Assembly: GCA_905210545.1 (NCBI GenBank)
Contig: CAJLXC010000044.1
Location: 1 to 11,089, forward strand
Direction: 5' to 3'
DNA length: 11,089 nt
Origin: an uncultured Eubacteriales bacterium
GTDB lineage: Bacteria > Bacillota > Clostridia > Christensenellales > Borkfalkiaceae
Position numbers and translations under genes: made by a program. The notes beneath the pieces were generated by a model that saw only the letters and a program-made list of their open reading frames with translations, made no database searches and was not told the DNA's origin. Positions 1-6,269 of the stretch are shown here, piece after piece. The first letter of the stretch is position 1; each line of letters starts with the position of its first letter.

Positions 1-361
1 CCATCAGTTTAAACGGTCCGAACGTATCATAGCCCTTGCAGCCATATTTTCCCAGAAGGACGCTGTTTTTGGCTGTCAGCGCTTTTTCGATCGAAGTATA
101 ATCCGCTTTGCCTCCGTAGGTGCTGATAAAAAAGGTCTGCTTATTCTGGGGCATATTGACTGCCGCAAAATTCAATACCGCCTGATGAAATTTCGAATAG
201 TAAATACCGGATGCAAATCCGATCCTGTCGTATCGGTTCAAATCCTTTTCCGGAATCTTTACCGCGTCAATCAGATCCACCTCATATGCCGCCGCGATTG
301 CGTCCAACAGCTTCTTCGTATTCCCATGATGAGTGGATGCGTACACAATTGCTGTTTTCAT
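1..361 (-). CDS. Flavodoxin-like protein, 3' end cut by the window edge
   Basis: I translated this by hand from the minus strand; it gives about 120 residues from an ATG at 361 and runs off the left edge with no stop. The N-terminus has the flavodoxin FMN-phosphate loop: a hydrophobic beta strand (MKTAIVYAS) followed by THHGNTKK at about residues 9-16. Further on are SGIYYSKFH (about 52-60) and FFISTYGGKA (about 77-86), which fit the later strands and loops that hold the isoalloxazine ring. The family consists of small cytosolic FMN electron carriers or quinone-reductase-like proteins; the partner is unknown. A good ribosome binding site (AGGAG, about 372-376 on the + strand, as ctcct) lies about 10 bases upstream, and a consensus-like promoter lies before that. 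G+C is about 46%, slightly higher than in the transporter genes to the right. Confidence 0.85.
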   Translation of the reverse strand, partial: MKTAIVYASTHHGNTKKLLDAIAAAYEVDLIDAVKIPEKDLNRYDRIGFASGIYYSKFHQAVLNFAAVNMPQNKQTFFISTYGGKADYTSIEKALTAKNSVLLGKYGCKGYDTFGPFKLM

Positions 362-399
362 GATCTGTCTCCTGCCTTTTTGCTTACGCTCTGTTTTTT

Positions 400-428
400 A
401 TTATACTTCCCGACAGACCGGAAATCAA
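400..428 (-). promoter_or_regulatory. Promoter of the flavodoxin-like gene
   Basis: On the minus strand a -35 box TTGATT (423-428) and a perfect -10 box TATAAT (400-405) are separated by exactly 17 bases. Transcription would start near 393, leaving a leader of about 30 bases that contains the AGGAG site. Confidence 0.75.
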
Positions 429-464
429 CGGACGATTTTGTCAACATCTTTACTGGAAAACATC

Positions 465-493
465 TTGCTATTTCCAATATAGAGTGTTAGAAT
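465..493 (+). promoter_or_regulatory. Promoter of the lysine riboswitch transcript
   Basis: A -35 box TTGCTA (465-470) and a -10 box TAGAAT (488-493) are separated by 17 bases. The predicted start is near 500, just ahead of the 504-546 hairpin and the aptamer. The -35 box matches the consensus at only four of six positions, so the call rests partly on its placement. Confidence 0.55.
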
Positions 494-503
494 GCCCGTA
501 TAA

Positions 504-546
504 GCAGATTGTATGCTTTTCTTCGACAAATTATCGTACAATCTGC
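504..546 (+). other. 5' stem-loop ahead of the lysine aptamer
   Basis: GCAGATTGTATG (504-515) pairs with CGTACAATCTGC (535-546) over 12 bp with one G-U pair and a 19-base loop. No T-run follows on either strand, so it is not an intrinsic terminator. It lies between the predicted transcription start and riboswitch helix P1, and would form the 5' end of the transcript. It is not part of the L-box consensus; its role is unknown. Confidence 0.6.
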
Positions 547-555
547 CGTAACAAA

Positions 556-722
556 ACACGATAGAGGCGCGGACTTCATCAGTACCGTGCAGGAGAACGC
601 TCAGGACAGCTGCCTGCATAAGAAAGGGAATTCCGCCGAAGGGATTTATCCGTCCGGGATGTTTCCCTGGGCTGCATCAGAATATGCTGCAGACTGTCAC
701 AATTATGTGGAGCGCTATCTGA
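556..722 (+). promoter_or_regulatory. Lysine riboswitch (L-box) aptamer
   Basis: The stretch closely follows the known L-box consensus, as in the leader of Bacillus subtilis lysC. P1 is GATAG (560-564) with CTATC (715-719). It is followed by the conserved AGAGG.GCG.ACTTCA..AGTA block (563-584), GGAGAA (592-597) and AAAGGG...CCGCCGAAG (about 623-641). A P3 hairpin is closed by AGGGA/TCCCT (640-644/664-668), then come GGGCTGC (669-675), the P4 hairpin and CTGTCAC (694-700). A CACA/TGTG hairpin (P5) follows, then GGAG leading back into P1. Bound lysine stabilises P1 in this family; with the downstream terminator the expected logic is premature termination when lysine is plentiful. These RNAs normally control lysine synthesis or transport genes. 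Here no gene follows on the same strand before the convergent valS. Confidence 0.93.
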
Positions 723-746
723 TATTGCCAGAAAGAGGAAAAAGAC

Positions 747-788
747 CGTAGATGTGGCAAGATTAGCGCCGCATCTACGTTTTTTTTT
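747..788 (+). terminator. Riboswitch expression-platform terminator
   Basis: A 12-bp stem, 747-758 with 768-779 (one G-U pair), has a nine-base loop and is followed by nine T residues (780-788). It starts 25 bases after the aptamer, the usual arrangement for a transcription-terminating riboswitch. GCGCTATC, the 3' strand of P1 (712-719), can also pair with GATTAGCGC (761-769, one bulged T). That pairing spans the loop and the start of the right arm, so it could act as a partial antiterminator. Confidence 0.85.
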
Positions 789-800
789 GTAAATTTTTGT

Positions 801-840
801 AAAAAAAAGAGAAAAGTCTTGCACAAACAAGACTCTTCTC
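801..840 (-). terminator. valS intrinsic terminator
   Basis: On the minus strand a 13-bp stem (828-840 with 809-821, one G-U pair) and a six-base loop are followed by a run of eight U residues (801-808). It begins five bases past the valS stop codon. It sits back to back with the riboswitch terminator, about 12 bases away. Confidence 0.88.
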
Positions 841-845
841 GCGTT

Positions 846-3476
846 TTAACCGTTTTTAATATCGGTTAATTGTTTTTTCAGTTTATCCCTCATATCGATA
901 AACTTGTTAAGTTTCTCTCGTTCTGCGTCAACGAGAGCTTTGGGTGCTTTTTCAAGGAAGCCGTTATTTGAAAGTTTGCCTCCTGCGCGGGCAATCTCGT
1001 TTTCAACGTTTGCGAGTTCTTTTTCAAGTCTTTCGATTTCGCTATTTATATCGACAAGTTCGCCGAGCGGAATAAATAATTCAAAATCTTTAGTAACCTG
1101 AGAAACAACTCTTTCCGTCAATTCGTTCTTATCCGATATGAATTTGATTTCAGAAACGCCTGCAAGTTTTTCAATATAAATCGCCCCGCTTTTTAACGGC
1201 TTGACATTTTCGGCTATGGCGTAAAGCGTAACGCGTTTTGAAGGGGCAGCCCCCGCCTTTGCTTTAACGTTCCTGACAAGCTTTATAACTTCCTTGACGG
1301 ATTCTATTTCTTTGAACGCGCTGAAATAATTTAGCTTTGTATTGTATCTCGGAAAATCCGAAACCATTATCGAACCTTTGGCAAAAGGAATGTTTTTATA
1401 AATTTTTTCCGTGATAAACGGAACGAATGGATGTAACAGTTTAACCGTTTTTTCAAGAACGTATACAAGAACGCTGACCGTGTCGGAAGATTTTTTATCG
1501 TCCTCCCCGTATAACACGGGCTTTGTCAGTTCTATATACCAGTCGCAGAAATCGCTCCACACAAAATCGTATAAAACGGCAAGCGCAACGCCCATTTCGT
1601 ATTTTTCCATATTAAGAGTAACTTCTTTAACGGTTTTATTCAGTTTGGTGATTATCCATTTATCGGCAGAAGTAAGTTTGCATTTTTTTATGTCGTGTAC
1701 GTCTTTGTTTTCCGCATTCATAAGAACGAAACGCGAGGCGTTCCATATCTTATTCATAAAATTACGCGCGCCTTCGATCTTTTCGTCGGAAAATCTCATA
1801 TCGCTTCCCGCGGCAACGCCGTTAATCAAAGAAAATCTCAACGTATCCGCACCGTATTCGGATATAATCTCTGTAGGATCGATTCCGTTACCCAAAGATT
1901 TACTCATTTTTCTGCCTTGAGAATCTCTGACCAATCCGTGAATCAACACGTCCTTAAACGGAATCCTTTTCATATGTTCAAGTCCTGAGAAAATCATTCT
2001 CGCAACCCAGAAGAATATAATGTCATACCCCGTTACAAGAACGTCTGTCGGATAAAAATATTTCAGATCCTCAGTCTGCTCCGGATAACCGAGCGTTGAA
2101 AACGGCCAGAGCGCGGAAGAAAACCAGGTATCGAGAACGTCCTCGTCCTGTTTAATGTTTGTTCCTCCGCATTTCGGGCAGACCGTAACGTCTTCCTTGC
2201 TGATAACCATCTCCCCGCAATCCTGACAGTAATACGCAGGTATTCTGTGTCCCCACCAAAGCTGTCTCGAAATACACCAGTCTCTGACGTTTTCCATCCA
2301 GTTGAAATATACTTTAGAAAATCTGTCGGGAATAAATCTTACGCTTTTTTTCCTGACAACGTCTATAGCGGGCTTTGCAAGCGGCTCCATTTTTACGAAC
2401 CATTGTTTGGAAACTATCGGTTCTACGGTATGACGGCATCTGTAACAATGTCCTACGTTATGATGAAGCGGTTCTGTTTTTACGAGAAGTCCCGCTTTGT
2501 CGAGTTCTTCCACGACGAGCTTACGGCAATCGAGAGCCTTCATTCCGTTATATTTTCCGGCATGTTCATTCATCGTTCCGTCGTCGTTGATTACTCTGAT
2601 AATTTCTAAATTATGCCTTATACCGACTTCGAAGTCGTTGGGATCGTGCGCCGGCGTAATTTTAACCGCGCCCGTACCGAATTCGAGTTCTACATAATCG
2701 TCGAATACAATCGGAATTTCTTTATTTACCAAAGGCAGAATAAGCGTCTTGCCTTTAAGATCCTTATATTTTTTATCTTTGGGGTTTACCGCTACGGCGG
2801 TATCGCCGAACATTGTTTCGGGACGCGAAGTTGCAACGGTAACGTATTCGTCGCTACCTTTTACCGGGTATTTTATATACCAGAGATTGCTGTCTTCTTC
2901 TACGTATTCTACTTCCGCGTCCGAGAGTGCGGTTTTACATTCCGGACACCAGTTTATAATTCTGTCACCCCTGTAAATCAAGCCTTTGTTGTAAAGATTG
3001 ACAAAAACTTCTTTCACGGCGGCGGAACATTTTTCGTCCATAGTGAACGCAAGTCGCGACCAGTCGCACGAAGAGCCGAGAAGTTTAAGCTGTTCTATAA
3101 TTCTTCCGCCGAATTTTTCTTTCCATGCCCAGGCGCGTTCCAAAAACCCGTCGCGACCGACGTCGTTTTTGGTAAGACCTTCTTTAGCCATCTGTTCGAC
3201 TATTTTAACTTCGGTTGCTATAGAAGCGTGATCCGTCCCGGGTAGCCACAGCGCGCTATACCCCTGCATTCTCTTAAAACGAATGAGAGTATCCTGTAAC
3301 GTTTCGTCCAAAGCGTGTCCCATATGAAGCTGTCCCGTAATGTTTGGCGGAGGTATAACGATGGTGAACGGAAGCTTATCCGGATCTACTTTCGCCTTAA
3401 AATAGCCTTCTTTTTCCCATTCGTCGTAAATTTGTTTTTCAAATTCGGAAGGGTTATACTTTTTTTCCATTTCCAT
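846..3476 (-). CDS. valS: Valyl-tRNA synthetase (ValRS)
   Basis: The 876-residue cytosolic class I aminoacyl-tRNA synthetase charges tRNA-Val with valine. The HIGH-type motif is HMGH at 51-54, within PPPNITGQLHMGHAL, which is typical of ValRS. The editing (CP1) domain spans roughly 195-345 and includes TSRPETMFGD (217-225) and TPAHDPNDFEVG (274-285). Cysteine pairs at 177/180 and 344/347, and four cysteines at 417/420/433/436, look like zinc knuckles. The KMSKS loop is at 523-527. The anticodon-binding region follows, and the C-terminal coiled-coil arm that contacts tRNA covers about 810-870. Length is normal and nothing is missing. The ATG at 3476 is preferred over the one at 3470 because AGGAG (3486-3490, minus strand) lies nine bases upstream. 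It is transcribed alone, and its 3' end converges on the lysine riboswitch. Confidence 0.98.
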   Translation of the reverse strand: MEMEKKYNPSEFEKQIYDEWEKEGYFKAKVDPDKLPFTIVIPPPNITGQLHMGHALDETLQDTLIRFKRMQGYSALWLPGTDHASIATEVKIVEQMAKEGLTKNDVGRDGFLERAWAWKEKFGGRIIEQLKLLGSSCDWSRLAFTMDEKCSAAVKEVFVNLYNKGLIYRGDRIINWCPECKTALSDAEVEYVEEDSNLWYIKYPVKGSDEYVTVATSRPETMFGDTAVAVNPKDKKYKDLKGKTLILPLVNKEIPIVFDDYVELEFGTGAVKITPAHDPNDFEVGIRHNLEIIRVINDDGTMNEHAGKYNGMKALDCRKLVVEELDKAGLLVKTEPLHHNVGHCYRCRHTVEPIVSKQWFVKMEPLAKPAIDVVRKKSVRFIPDRFSKVYFNWMENVRDWCISRQLWWGHRIPAYYCQDCGEMVISKEDVTVCPKCGGTNIKQDEDVLDTWFSSALWPFSTLGYPEQTEDLKYFYPTDVLVTGYDIIFFWVARMIFSGLEHMKRIPFKDVLIHGLVRDSQGRKMSKSLGNGIDPTEIISEYGADTLRFSLINGVAAGSDMRFSDEKIEGARNFMNKIWNASRFVLMNAENKDVHDIKKCKLTSADKWIITKLNKTVKEVTLNMEKYEMGVALAVLYDFVWSDFCDWYIELTKPVLYGEDDKKSSDTVSVLVYVLEKTVKLLHPFVPFITEKIYKNIPFAKGSIMVSDFPRYNTKLNYFSAFKEIESVKEVIKLVRNVKAKAGAAPSKRVTLYAIAENVKPLKSGAIYIEKLAGVSEIKFISDKNELTERVVSQVTKDFELFIPLGELVDINSEIERLEKELANVENEIARAGGKLSNNGFLEKAPKALVDAEREKLNKFIDMRDKLKKQLTDIKNG

Positions 3477-3520
3477 TATATATTTCTCCTGTTACGCCTC
3501 CTCACGGAAACGCTCGTTTT

Positions 3521-3549
3521 ATTATACTTTATATTATCGAAGTTGTCAA
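3521..3549 (-). promoter_or_regulatory. valS promoter, perfect consensus
   Basis: On the minus strand TTGACA (3544-3549) and TATAAT (3521-3526), both exact consensus, are separated by 17 bases. The start would be near 3514, giving a leader of under 40 bases. That is too short for the T-box leader often found in front of aminoacyl-tRNA synthetase genes in this phylum. The remaining divergent gap up to 3626 is A/T-rich; I see no convincing + strand promoter there for the transporter operon (TTAGCA 3567-3572 with TAAAAT 3591-3596 is the best, and weak). Confidence 0.9.
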
Positions 3550-3626
3550 TCGTTAAAAGCAAAACGTTAGCAAATAAAAATATAAAATCATAAAATGAAC
3601 TATAAAAACGTAAAGGCGGATTATTT

Positions 3627-4619
3627 ATGCTAAAAAAACTTATGATATTACTTTTGTCTGCGATTATTATCGTATTGCCGTTTTCGGGCTGTCAGAAAAA
3701 CGACAAACTTAAAACGGTGGAACTAAACGAAGTCACTCATTCGGTATTCTACGCTCCCTTATACGTAGCGATAGAGAACGGTTATTTCGAGGAAGAAGGA
3801 TTGAAAATAAATCTGACCAACGGCGGCGGAGCGGATAATTCCATGACCGCGGTACTTTCGGGAACGGCGGACATCGGACTTATGGGTCCCGAAACCGTTA
3901 TTTATGTTCACGCTCAAAATAAAAAAGACGCTCCGAAAGTCTTCGGGCAACTGACTCAAAAAGACGGCTCTTTTCTCGTTTCAAGAAAAGCCGAGCCTGA
4001 TTTCAAGTGGGAAAATCTGAAAGGTAAAGAAATTCTTGCCGGCAGACTCGGCGGCGTTCCTGCCATGACGTTCGAATACGTTATGAAAGAAGTCGGACTT
4101 AAGAATAAAGTCGATTATAATCTGAATTTCGACGTGCAATTCAATCTGATGACAAGCGCGTTTGTTTCGGGAACGGCAGATTATTGTACCGTCTTTGAAC
4201 CGACTGCGTCGGAATACGAAAAAGCGGGAACGTGGCACGTTGTTGCAAGCGTCGGAGAAAAAGGCGGAGAAATCCCCTATACTTCTTTTATCGCGTTAGA
4301 AAGTTTTATAAAAAACAATAAAGACACTGCAATCTCTTTCCTTAAAGCTTTGAAAAAAGCGCATGAGTTTATGGCAGAACATACCGAATATGAAATAGCG
4401 GAAAGCATCGTAAAGCAATTTCCGTCAACGAGCATAACTTCTATCGAATCGTCGCTAAAAAGTTATAAAAAAATCGACGCGTGGAAAACCGATCTTCAGG
4501 CTTCGGAAGAAAGCTTCGACAGATTGATGGATATAATGAAATATGCCGGAGAACTTAAGGACAAAGCGCCGTTCGATAAACTCGTCGATAATACGCTCGC
4601 AAAGGAAGTCTTCGGATAA
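3627..4619 (+). CDS. ABC transporter substrate-binding lipoprotein, NMT1/SsuA type
   Basis: The 330-residue protein is the extracytoplasmic solute-binding part of an importer. A lipoprotein signal peptide is clear: basic N-terminus (MLKK), hydrophobic core and lipobox FSGC, with Cys22 as the lipidated residue. The mature part follows the NMT1/THI5-like / SsuA / NrtA fold: FYAPLYVAIENGYFEEEGL at about 41-59, then GGGADNSMTAVLSGTADIGL at about 66-85, where the Gly-rich loop contacts the ligand. The family takes up sulfonates, nitrate, thiamine precursors, riboflavin and other small molecules. The sequence does not tell me which, and no thiamine or flavin riboswitch precedes the gene. It is first in a three-gene operon. 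The likely ribosome binding site is GGCGGA (3615-3620), an unusual variant. Confidence 0.93.
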   Translation: MLKKLMILLLSAIIIVLPFSGCQKNDKLKTVELNEVTHSVFYAPLYVAIENGYFEEEGLKINLTNGGGADNSMTAVLSGTADIGLMGPETVIYVHAQNKKDAPKVFGQLTQKDGSFLVSRKAEPDFKWENLKGKEILAGRLGGVPAMTFEYVMKEVGLKNKVDYNLNFDVQFNLMTSAFVSGTADYCTVFEPTASEYEKAGTWHVVASVGEKGGEIPYTSFIALESFIKNNKDTAISFLKALKKAHEFMAEHTEYEIAESIVKQFPSTSITSIESSLKSYKKIDAWKTDLQASEESFDRLMDIMKYAGELKDKAPFDKLVDNTLAKEVFG

Positions 4620-4649
4620 AACACAAAAATTTTACGGCGGATAAACACT

Positions 4650-5399
4650 ATGAAAAACATTCTCGAACTGAAAGACGTTTCTCTGACTTATCAAACACCC
4701 GATGACGAAATTAACGCCATAGATAAACTTAATTTTGGCTGCGACGAAGGCGATTTCCTGTCTATTATAGGACCGTCCGGGTGCGGAAAAACAACGGTTT
4801 TATCGTTAATCGCGGGATTACTGTCTCCAACCGAAGGAAAAATTTTTATAGGCGGTCACGAAAAAACGGGAAAAGAAGATATCGGATATATGCTCCAGAA
4901 AGATCAACTTTTCCCGTGGAGAACGATTGAAAAAAATATTTTTCTTCCGCTTGAAATAAAAAAGAAAAAAAGTCGGGAAAACTGCGAAAAAGCTACGGAT
5001 TTGTTAAAAAAATACGGATTATACGATTTCAGAAAAAAATATCCGGAACAGCTTTCGGGCGGCATGAGACAACGCGTCGCTTTGATAAGGACGCTTATAT
5101 CAAACCCCGATCTTCTATTATTAGACGAACCGTTTTCCGCACTCGATTATCAAACGAGATTATCCGTTACGGACGACGTGTACAAAATCATTAAAAACGA
5201 AAAGAAAACGGCAATTCTCGTAACTCACGATATATCCGAAGCCATTTCTATGTCTGACATAATCGTAGTGTTAACCGATAGACCTGCAAAGGTGAAATCA
5301 ATATATAAACCTCAAATTTCGGGCAATACTCCGCTACGAAAAAGAGAAAGTCCCGATTTCGGTTTATGGTTTGAAAAAATATGGAAGGAGTTAAACTAA
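4650..5399 (+). CDS. ABC transporter ATP-binding protein (SsuB/NrtD/TauB type)
   Basis: The 249-residue cytoplasmic ATPase energises the importer and has every nucleotide-binding motif: Walker A GPSGCGKTT (41-49), Q-loop Gln83 in LQKDQLFPWRT, signature LSGGM (135-139), Walker B LLLLDE (155-160), D-loop SALD (163-166) and switch His193 in THDISEA. The LFPWRT stretch after the Q-loop and the signature followed by RQRVALIRTL are typical of the nitrate/sulfonate/taurine subfamily. Its start lies 30 bases after the lipoprotein stop. Its ribosome binding site appears to be GGCGG (4636-4640), nine bases from the ATG. Confidence 0.95.
   Translation: MKNILELKDVSLTYQTPDDEINAIDKLNFGCDEGDFLSIIGPSGCGKTTVLSLIAGLLSPTEGKIFIGGHEKTGKEDIGYMLQKDQLFPWRTIEKNIFLPLEIKKKKSRENCEKATDLLKKYGLYDFRKKYPEQLSGGMRQRVALIRTLISNPDLLLLDEPFSALDYQTRLSVTDDVYKIIKNEKKTAILVTHDISEAISMSDIIVVLTDRPAKVKSIYKPQISGNTPLRKRESPDFGLWFEKIWKELN
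5385..5390 (+). promoter_or_regulatory. Ribosome binding site that fixes the permease start
   Basis: AAGGAG lies inside the last codons of the ATPase gene, 11 bases before the ATG at 5402. The upstream in-frame ATG at 5381 has no comparable site, so 5402 is the better start. Confidence 0.75.
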
Positions 5400-5401
5400 A
5401 G

Positions 5402-6214
5402 ATGAAAAAAAATAACTCGTTTTCCCCGCAGCACAATATTTATATAAAAAAAATAAGAAAAGATAAATTTATCGTTGTGTTTTTGCGGGTTGCAATATTG
5501 ATTTTGTTTTTGGGGCTATGGGAATTTTTTGCTTCTTTCGGCATTTACGACCCTTTTATTACGAGTTCCCCTTCTCGTATTGCCGTAACGATTAAAAGAC
5601 TGTTTATCGAAAACAACCTGATCTATCATATAGGAATCACACTCTTAGAAACCTTTCTCGGATTTTTAATTGCGGTAATTGCAGGTTATTTCGTAGCCCT
5701 TGCATTGTGGTGGTCGGAGAAGCTGCAGAAAGTTCTTGAGCCGTATATCGTCGTCTTAAACAGTTTACCTAAAATCGCGCTCGGACCTATCATAATCGTC
5801 TGGTGCGGAAGCGGTATGAAAGCAATAATTTTTATGGCTATGCTTATAGGAGTTATAGTTGCAGTAATAACGATGTTAAACGGGTTTCTCGCTACAGACA
5901 AAGAGAAAATACTTTTGCTTCGTTCTATGGGAGCTAATAAGTTTCAGATTTTATTTAAACTAATTATTCCAGGTAGCCTGCCGACGTTTATAAGTATGCT
6001 GAAAATAAACGTCGGAATGGCTTGGATCGGTTCTATAATGGGCGAATATCTTGTTTCCCGCGCGGGACTCGGCTATCTTATCGTATACGGCGGGCAGGTT
6101 TTTAAGCTTGACCTTGTTATGGCGGCGACAGTAGTTCTGTGCGTTCTTGCTGCGGGAATGTATGCACTCGTGGCTCTTTTGGAAAAAGTTATAGTTAAAT
6201 ATAAAAATCAATAA
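5402..6214 (+). CDS. ABC transporter permease (SsuC/NrtB/TauC type)
   Basis: Counting from the ATG at 5402, the 270-residue protein is the membrane channel of the importer. About six hydrophobic segments are visible, near residues 24-46, 80-102, 115-135, 140-162, 190-212 and 238-260. The cytoplasmic EAA loop that docks on the ATPase is at about 168-194: EKILLLRSMGANKFQILFKL, then IIPGSLP. This is the binding-protein-dependent transport family (BPD_transp_1). The gene begins two bases after the ATPase stop, so the two are probably translated together. An in-frame ATG at 5381 would add seven residues and overlap the ATPase gene, but it lacks a ribosome binding site. With the preceding genes it makes a complete importer; the presumed complex is two permeases, two ATPases and one lipoprotein. 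Confidence 0.94.
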   Translation: MKKNNSFSPQHNIYIKKIRKDKFIVVFLRVAILILFLGLWEFFASFGIYDPFITSSPSRIAVTIKRLFIENNLIYHIGITLLETFLGFLIAVIAGYFVALALWWSEKLQKVLEPYIVVLNSLPKIALGPIIIVWCGSGMKAIIFMAMLIGVIVAVITMLNGFLATDKEKILLLRSMGANKFQILFKLIIPGSLPTFISMLKINVGMAWIGSIMGEYLVSRAGLGYLIVYGGQVFKLDLVMAATVVLCVLAAGMYALVALLEKVIVKYKNQ

Positions 6215-6217
6215 CAT

Positions 6218-6257
6218 AAAAAGTTCCTGCCGCCGATTATGGCGACAGGAACTTTTT
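6218..6257. terminator. Bidirectional terminator between the transporter and glmM operons
   Basis: A 17-bp inverted repeat (6218-6234 with 6241-6257) has a six-base loop. The outer arms are A5/T5, so each direction ends in a U-run. The single non-Watson-Crick position is a G-U pair on the minus strand but C-A on the plus strand, so the hairpin is slightly better for glmM. Confidence 0.9.
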
Positions 6258-6269
6258 ATATACCGAAAA

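Noticed and set aside
491..751. Open frame of about 80 codons on the + strand (TTG start at 509)
   Set aside because: It lies over the lysine aptamer, and its stop is inside the terminator stem. The sequence constraint is explained by RNA structure, and the peptide resembles nothing known.
425..830. Two overlapping minus-strand open frames upstream of the flavodoxin-like gene
   Set aside because: Both are antisense to the riboswitch. One ends inside the flavodoxin promoter and the other includes terminator sequence. No ribosome binding site or family resemblance.
1..845. Compositional break suggesting foreign DNA or a chimeric join
   Set aside because: By hand count the flavodoxin gene is about 46% G+C and sampled parts of valS range from about 35 to 50%. 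The difference is too small to support a break on its own; a join near 790 stays possible only because of the orphan riboswitch.
2613..3245. 210-codon open frame on the + strand inside valS
   Set aside because: Shadow of the valS reading frame; composition-driven, no domain and no start signals.
3550..3626. TPP or FMN riboswitch in front of the transporter operon
   Set aside because: The leader is short, A/T-rich and lacks the conserved cores of either class.
5381..5401. Upstream ATG for the permease
   Set aside because: No ribosome binding site before it, while AAGGAG is well placed for the ATG at 5402.
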